Assembly: GCA_009760855.2 (NCBI GenBank)
Contig: WPIO01000033.1
Span: forward strand, 1,016,001 to 1,080,000
Length of the DNA: 64,000 nucleotides
Reading direction: 5' to 3'
Source of the DNA: Cristatella mucedo
Taxonomy: Eukaryota > Bryozoa > Phylactolaemata > Cristatellidae
Shown here: piece after piece, positions 60,243-64,000 of the stretch
How the letters are laid out: every line of letters starts with the position of its first letter
Position numbering within the stretch: position 1 is the first letter of the stretch
Notes under the pieces: generated by a model
Seen by the model: the letters and a program-made list of their open reading frames with translations, nothing else
Told to the model about the DNA's origin: nothing
Databases searched by the model: none
Position numbers and translations under genes: made by a program

Positions 60243-61006
60243 CAGCGTTCGGTGCGCCCGCTGCCGGCGCCACTGCTGCTGCTGCTGCTGCCGCCCCGGC
60301 TGCTGTAATGCTCTTCACTTTGGACTTGCGCCGGGGCTGGTACTTGTAGTCCGGGTAATCCTTTTTGTGCTGCAGACGCAGTCGCTCGGCTTCGTCCAGG
60401 AACGGACGCTTGTCAGCACTATTCAGCAGTCTGCAGAAAAGCGGGAGCGAAGCGATTAAGGCAATATAACTCGGGGAAGAGGCTCTGGGCCACTGGCGGA
60501 CAGCGAGCTGCGAGCCAGCCGGCGCACAGCGGGCAGAACGGGTGGTGTGGACGGTCCACCCGTGAGGCATCGGGCCAGGTGCTGCATGTCAAAACGGCTG
60601 GCACTAACGCGCGCTCGCGATATCTCGCTCGCCCGGCGGCTTACTTCCACAGCTTTCCGAGCGTTTTGCTCAGCTCGGCGTTGTGCAGGTGGGGGTACTG
60701 GTCGGCCAGCCTCCTCCGCGCCGCCTGCGCCCACACCATGAACGCGTTCATGGGCCGCTTGATGTGTGGCTTCTTCTTCTCACCGGCGCCGCCGGCGCCA
60801 CGCGTCGGCATAGGCACGAGACTCCAGTCGTATCCTCGGAGCACCTGCGCGACGGCCGCCTGAATGTCCGGCGCTCCGTCCGGCGAGCCGCCCGGCGACG
60901 GCGAGCCGCCGCCCGACGACGCGTCGCACGGGCTGTCGTGGGCGCTGTCCGACGAGGCGGGCGAATCGCCCGCGCTCAGCACCGCTGCGTCGGCAGCGGT
61001 CCTCAT
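59349..61006 (-). CDS. SoxE: SoxE-family HMG-box transcription factor (Sox8/9/10-like), three exons
   Basis: Spliced CDS is complement(join(59349..59755, 60081..60430, 60645..61006)), 1119 nt, 372 aa. Seen: a SoxE dimerisation-type segment ([20 protein letters not shown], residues 47-66); an HMG box at about 79-157 with the motifs [36 protein letters not shown] and [14 protein letters not shown]; an Ala-rich stretch (164-184), 15 consecutive Ser (185-199); and a C-terminal block [14 protein letters not shown] (252-265) matching the conserved SoxE FDQYLPP motif. Intron phases (2, then 1) and positions agree with vertebrate Sox9/Sox10. Known of the family: nuclear protein binding AACAAT-type sites, acting in neural crest, gonad, skeletal or glial programmes. 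Odd: it is shorter than vertebrate SoxE (about 440-510 aa), and its C-terminus (WDNRY) lacks the long Pro/Gln-rich and terminal transactivation region. The start at 61006 was chosen because it lies about 35 nt below a TATA-like element and has G at -3; the frame stays open upstream to 61168. Confidence 0.95.
60081..60430 (-). other. SoxE: SoxE exon 2
   Basis: 350 nt. The acceptor TTTTCTGCAG|ACTG completes Lys121 and continues [10 protein letters not shown], the second half of the HMG box. It then encodes a basic tail, an Ala-rich stretch, a Ser homopolymer and a linker ending RKRETG. The donor is the perfect consensus GGGA|GTAAGT at 60080-60075, giving a phase-1 intron that matches exon 3 exactly. 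Confidence 0.93.
60645..61006 (-). other. SoxE: SoxE exon 1 coding part
   Basis: Encodes residues 1-120 plus two bases of codon 121: a Ser/Gly/Pro-rich N-terminus, the dimerisation segment and the first half of the HMG box, ending after GKLW. The donor reads TGGAA|GTAAGC, so the intron is phase 2, as in other SoxE genes where the intron splits the HMG box at KLW(K/R). Confidence 0.93.
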
Positions 61007-61066
61007 TGCTTCGATGCGAAAATCTCGACGCAGAGCGTATCTCTGCGGCGAGTGCGGCTGGAGCGG

Positions 61067-61072
61067 CTTATA
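61067..61072 (-). promoter_or_regulatory. TATA-like element of SoxE
   Basis: The minus strand reads CAATATAAGCC, with TATAAG at 61072-61067. A start site about 30 nt downstream would fall near 61040, leaving a 5'UTR of about 35 nt before the ATG at 61006. This supports that ATG over the upstream in-frame ATG at 61168. The transcription start itself is inferred. Confidence 0.55.
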
Positions 61073-61868
61073 TTGAGCCTGTCTCGGCCCCGCCCACACC
61101 GCGTCACCCGTGGTCGCCAGTCCGCGGCCGGAGGAGGGATAGCTGCCGCCGCTCCTGCAGGTGGTCACCGCCCGCCCTCCGAAACCAAGCGGGACCTATC
61201 GGGGCGGGGCCACTCGGTTGCAGGAGCAGGTGGAAGTTGAGGGGGAATGGCCGCCCTAGTTTCAGGCGCTTTACCGGGTAGCTCGATTTCGTGGCTTCGG
61301 CCGGCTGCTAGTTGGAGCGGCACCGCCGAGAAGCTGATACCGCTTGCTAGAGATTGGCGCCCTGCCCGCTTTGACCGCCGGGAGCCCTACGACCTGGAGC
61401 GGGATGGCTCAGCGCCCGAGAGCAATTCCTTAGCTGCCTCGCACGCTCGGGGGGCACGTGCGCACGTGCGTTCGCCTCGAGTTTGGCTCGAGGCGGCTGT
61501 GTAGGACGGCGAGCATCGCAGAGCGGCAGCGACGGGCCAGCTCAGAGAGCTTCGGCCCTGAATCGTACGCGCACGGAGGGGCCGCGAGGTTGCAAGCGAT
61601 GCTGCCGCCCGCTGCTGCCTCCGCCGCCTGCTTCTCGAGTCCACAAGCAAGCGCAAGCGTGGACATCTAGCCGCGTCGGCATTGAGGTGAGCGGCAGCGA
61701 GCCCGGAAGCCGGTGGTGCTCTCACAGCGAGCACATGACGCGTGAGATGAGCGGCCGCTCGGCGCGACCGACATCGTAAGCCTGGGATATGCCACCACCA
61801 CCTCCGTAGCCGACTATTCAGGTCGGCGCACGGCACGCCATCCAAAAACGTATTTCGAGGGAGCAGAC

Positions 61869-61898
61869 GCGTCGCCGGGCTTTCGAGCCCGGCGACGC
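61869..61898. promoter_or_regulatory. Perfect GC-rich hairpin with TTCG loop
   Basis: GCGTCGCCGGGCT (61869-61881), loop TTCG (82-85), then the exact complement (61886-61898). On the plus strand a T6 run follows at 61903-61908. An outer pair, CAGACGC (61864-61870) and GCGTCTG (61913-61919), offers alternative pairing. It lies about 0.8 kb upstream of the SoxE start site. Function unknown. Confidence 0.8.
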
Positions 61899-62119
61899 AT
61901 GCTTTTTTCTGGCGTCTGCGGTCAGTCGCAGGGTGCATCCGAGCCGTCTGACTCTCGTCGGCTGGCGCAGCGCCCGCCGCGCGACAGCTTCGGCGAGATG
62001 CTGTTTTGACAGCAAACGAAGGCGGAAGGAGCGCTCAGCGAGGAGTCTCGACCAGGAGTGGGGCACGCGCGCCGCCGCCGATGGGGGACCGATTTAATGT
62101 CCGCACGCTGCCTAACTGG

Positions 62120-62133
62120 TTAATTTAAATTAA
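62120..62133. promoter_or_regulatory. AT-rich palindrome with homeodomain-like TAATT cores
   Basis: TTAATTTAAATTAA is its own reverse complement, followed by TTGG, embedded in otherwise GC-rich DNA about 1.1 kb upstream of SoxE. TAATT is a core recognised by many homeodomain proteins. A role as an enhancer site is inference only. Confidence 0.3.
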
Positions 62134-62888
62134 TTGGCCCCCTCTTTCGTTTTCCACGGCGCTCGTAGCCATTCGGACGTAAGCGATTAAGGGCAGCCGG
62201 AGGCTGCGACACGCTATCCCCTCTGAGGTGTTCTCGGCGCACGCTTCTTTGTGTGGCCGCGCCCCGATCCGCCGCGCCCCGATCCGCTGCTGATACGCCT
62301 TGTGTCGTACTTTCCGGCGCGGCCCTCTGAAGCCACGATGTGCGGGCGGCGGGAGGGGGGCCGGCTGTGCAGCATCGGGCTCGGAAAAGCAGCTGCACTG
62401 CGCATGTGTATAGCCGTTCTGCGGTGGCGCTGGCGATACGCTAGGCCGAGCTATGCCGACGCACGCCGCCGCAGCCCCTCAACGCCGGCCGCCCACCTTT
62501 CGTCGAGGCTGCGCTGGGCAGACCAAAACATGCGGCGCCACCGGGACAGTCGGCGGGCAGCCGGCGGGCGGGCGTGGGGATTGATTAACGGCGGCGCTCG
62601 CTCGTCGGCAAATGCAAGCACCGCCTACAGTAGTGCTTGGAGCGTCTGCAACGCCTGTGCGACCGGTCCATGGCGCCGCAGCGACTCGCCTTGCTTGGGG
62701 CTGTCGGCCTCGTTAGCCTCTGCTCAGTAGTAGCCAACGTGCGCGCTTTCATGTTTAAACGTAAAGCTTTTAAGTTCAGAATCATTCGCGTCTTAGGTCG
62801 AGCAAAGATTCGAGATGGCGAGCGGCCGAGTTCACGAGACTCCTCGCTTTGGGGCAAGGTCCGGGATGGCAGGTCACCTGCGAGCTCA

Positions 62889-63378
<490 letters not shown>

Positions 63379-64000
63379 TACCACATTCTCTACCCTCTCC
63401 TTTGTTTCTTTATATCTACGCCCTCTGCTAAGCGAGCGCTATCAGTCATAGCAGCTTAAACACCGCCAATGACCTCGTTCCACGAAGCGCCTGCCTGCCG
63501 CGACTACAGCCTCAACGCGGGCACGCTAAATCGGCGGCCAGCTGTGCTGGTAGTTTCCGGAAGTTTCCTGACCTCGGGGGCAGGTGTTGAGTGAGGGCTG
63601 CGGGGTGGCGGCGGCGGACAGCCAGCGTCGGCTCCCTCGGAACTGTCAATTGCTCGCAATCGAAGTGCCCCTGCTTGGTTTTTCGCTCTGAGCTCAAGCT
63701 GGGGGGGTCACACCATTGAGAAAGGGCTCGCGCTAGTGGCGCATTCCTATGAGCGGCTCTTACTGTCCGAGGACGGCCGCGACTTTTTCCCGGTCGCTGA
63801 GCAGAGCAGAGACCCTACTCTCTCTGGCCGGACAGACATCGTCTAACAGCCGATTAGCGACGTCGCTGCCGTACTCAACTGCTTTTTTTTATTTATTTAT
63901 GATGACCTAAGAATTAGCAGGAGCGAACGTCTTGGCCGTGTGTCTCTCGAAGAGGCGATTTTCCTCTGCCCTTTCCGCTGCTGCACACCGGCGCACGGTC
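63379..64000. other. No gene recognised
   Basis: GC-rich right edge with a T8 run near 63883 and a G7 run near 63702. Whatever lies beyond is outside the window. Confidence 0.5.

Larger units (their letters stand above)
60000..62720. promoter_or_regulatory. CpG-rich region over and upstream of SoxE
   Basis: CG dinucleotides are visibly dense from SoxE exon 2 through exon 1 and about 1.7 kb upstream, in contrast with the rest of the window. Such regions usually mark unmethylated promoters. No second gene is recognised here; long open frames on both strands are expected from GC-rich DNA. Boundaries are by eye. Confidence 0.6.

Noticed and set aside
61007-61168. Upstream in-frame ATG of SoxE at 61168 (54 more residues)
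   Set aside because: The TATA-like element lies between the two ATGs, so the upstream one would be outside the transcript; the extra residues show no SoxE similarity.
58997-61281. Long plus-strand open frames over SoxE (for example 58997-59401, 59977-60459, 60683-61240)
   Set aside because: They are antisense shadows of a GC-rich coding gene and contain no known domain.
61869-61908. Bacterial rho-independent terminator
   Set aside because: The hairpin plus T6 fits the pattern, but the surrounding DNA is plainly animal; kept as a structural finding only.

Overview
This window is animal (metazoan) nuclear DNA. It holds one clearly recognisable host gene, on the minus strand near the right end (59349-61006). 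It is a three-exon SoxE (Sox8/9/10-type) transcription factor with canonical splice sites, a TATA-like promoter, a poly(A) signal and a surrounding CpG-rich region. The gene is compact (introns of 214 and 325 bp; 372 aa). Together with the repeats, this suggests a non-vertebrate bilaterian, but I cannot name the species.

The other ~58 kb is gene-poor and repeat-rich. Non-LTR retrotransposons of an L2/CR1-like type dominate. The best copy (36513-38185, +) keeps a nearly intact reverse transcriptase ending in a (TTA)n tail. Two minus-strand copies (23325-25130 and 43030-44560) have an endonuclease region joined directly to the 3' end, with the central RT missing. A diverged sister family lies at 40586-42000 (-). 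Clustered copies lie at 53118-54780, and at least nine short 3' tails are scattered about. The tails share a conserved AGAGA(N6)TCTCT stem-loop. A second LINE-like family (here 'LINE B') has relics near 42030, 55375 and 57150.

DNA transposons are a decayed Tc1-like element (3361-4375, +), two head-to-head Tc1-like 3' fragments (38440-39110), and a 428-bp pogo/Tigger-like MITE with TA target duplications (20180-20607). tRNA-derived SINEs occur at 12250, 32787 and 47690 (+), and tRNA-like fragments at 21242, 32253 and 45395 (-). A 141-bp sequence of unknown nature is present twice in direct orientation (35433 and 39532), bracketing the RT-bearing LINE and the Tc1-like pair.

Simple repeats are abundant: GT, CT, TA, CTG and long poly-C runs. 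The most striking is a ~490-bp pyrimidine-only-plus-G tract at 62889-63378, built from 17 exact decamers followed by TCTG and CT runs, about 1.85 kb upstream of the SoxE promoter. A perfect 13-bp GC hairpin with a TTCG loop and a T6 run lies about 0.8 kb upstream of that promoter.

I found no convincing new multi-gene system. The observations most worth following are the derived SoxE protein, the GC hairpin, the LINE tail structure with recurrent internal deletions, the SINE carrying a LINE-B-like insert, and the 141-bp direct repeat.
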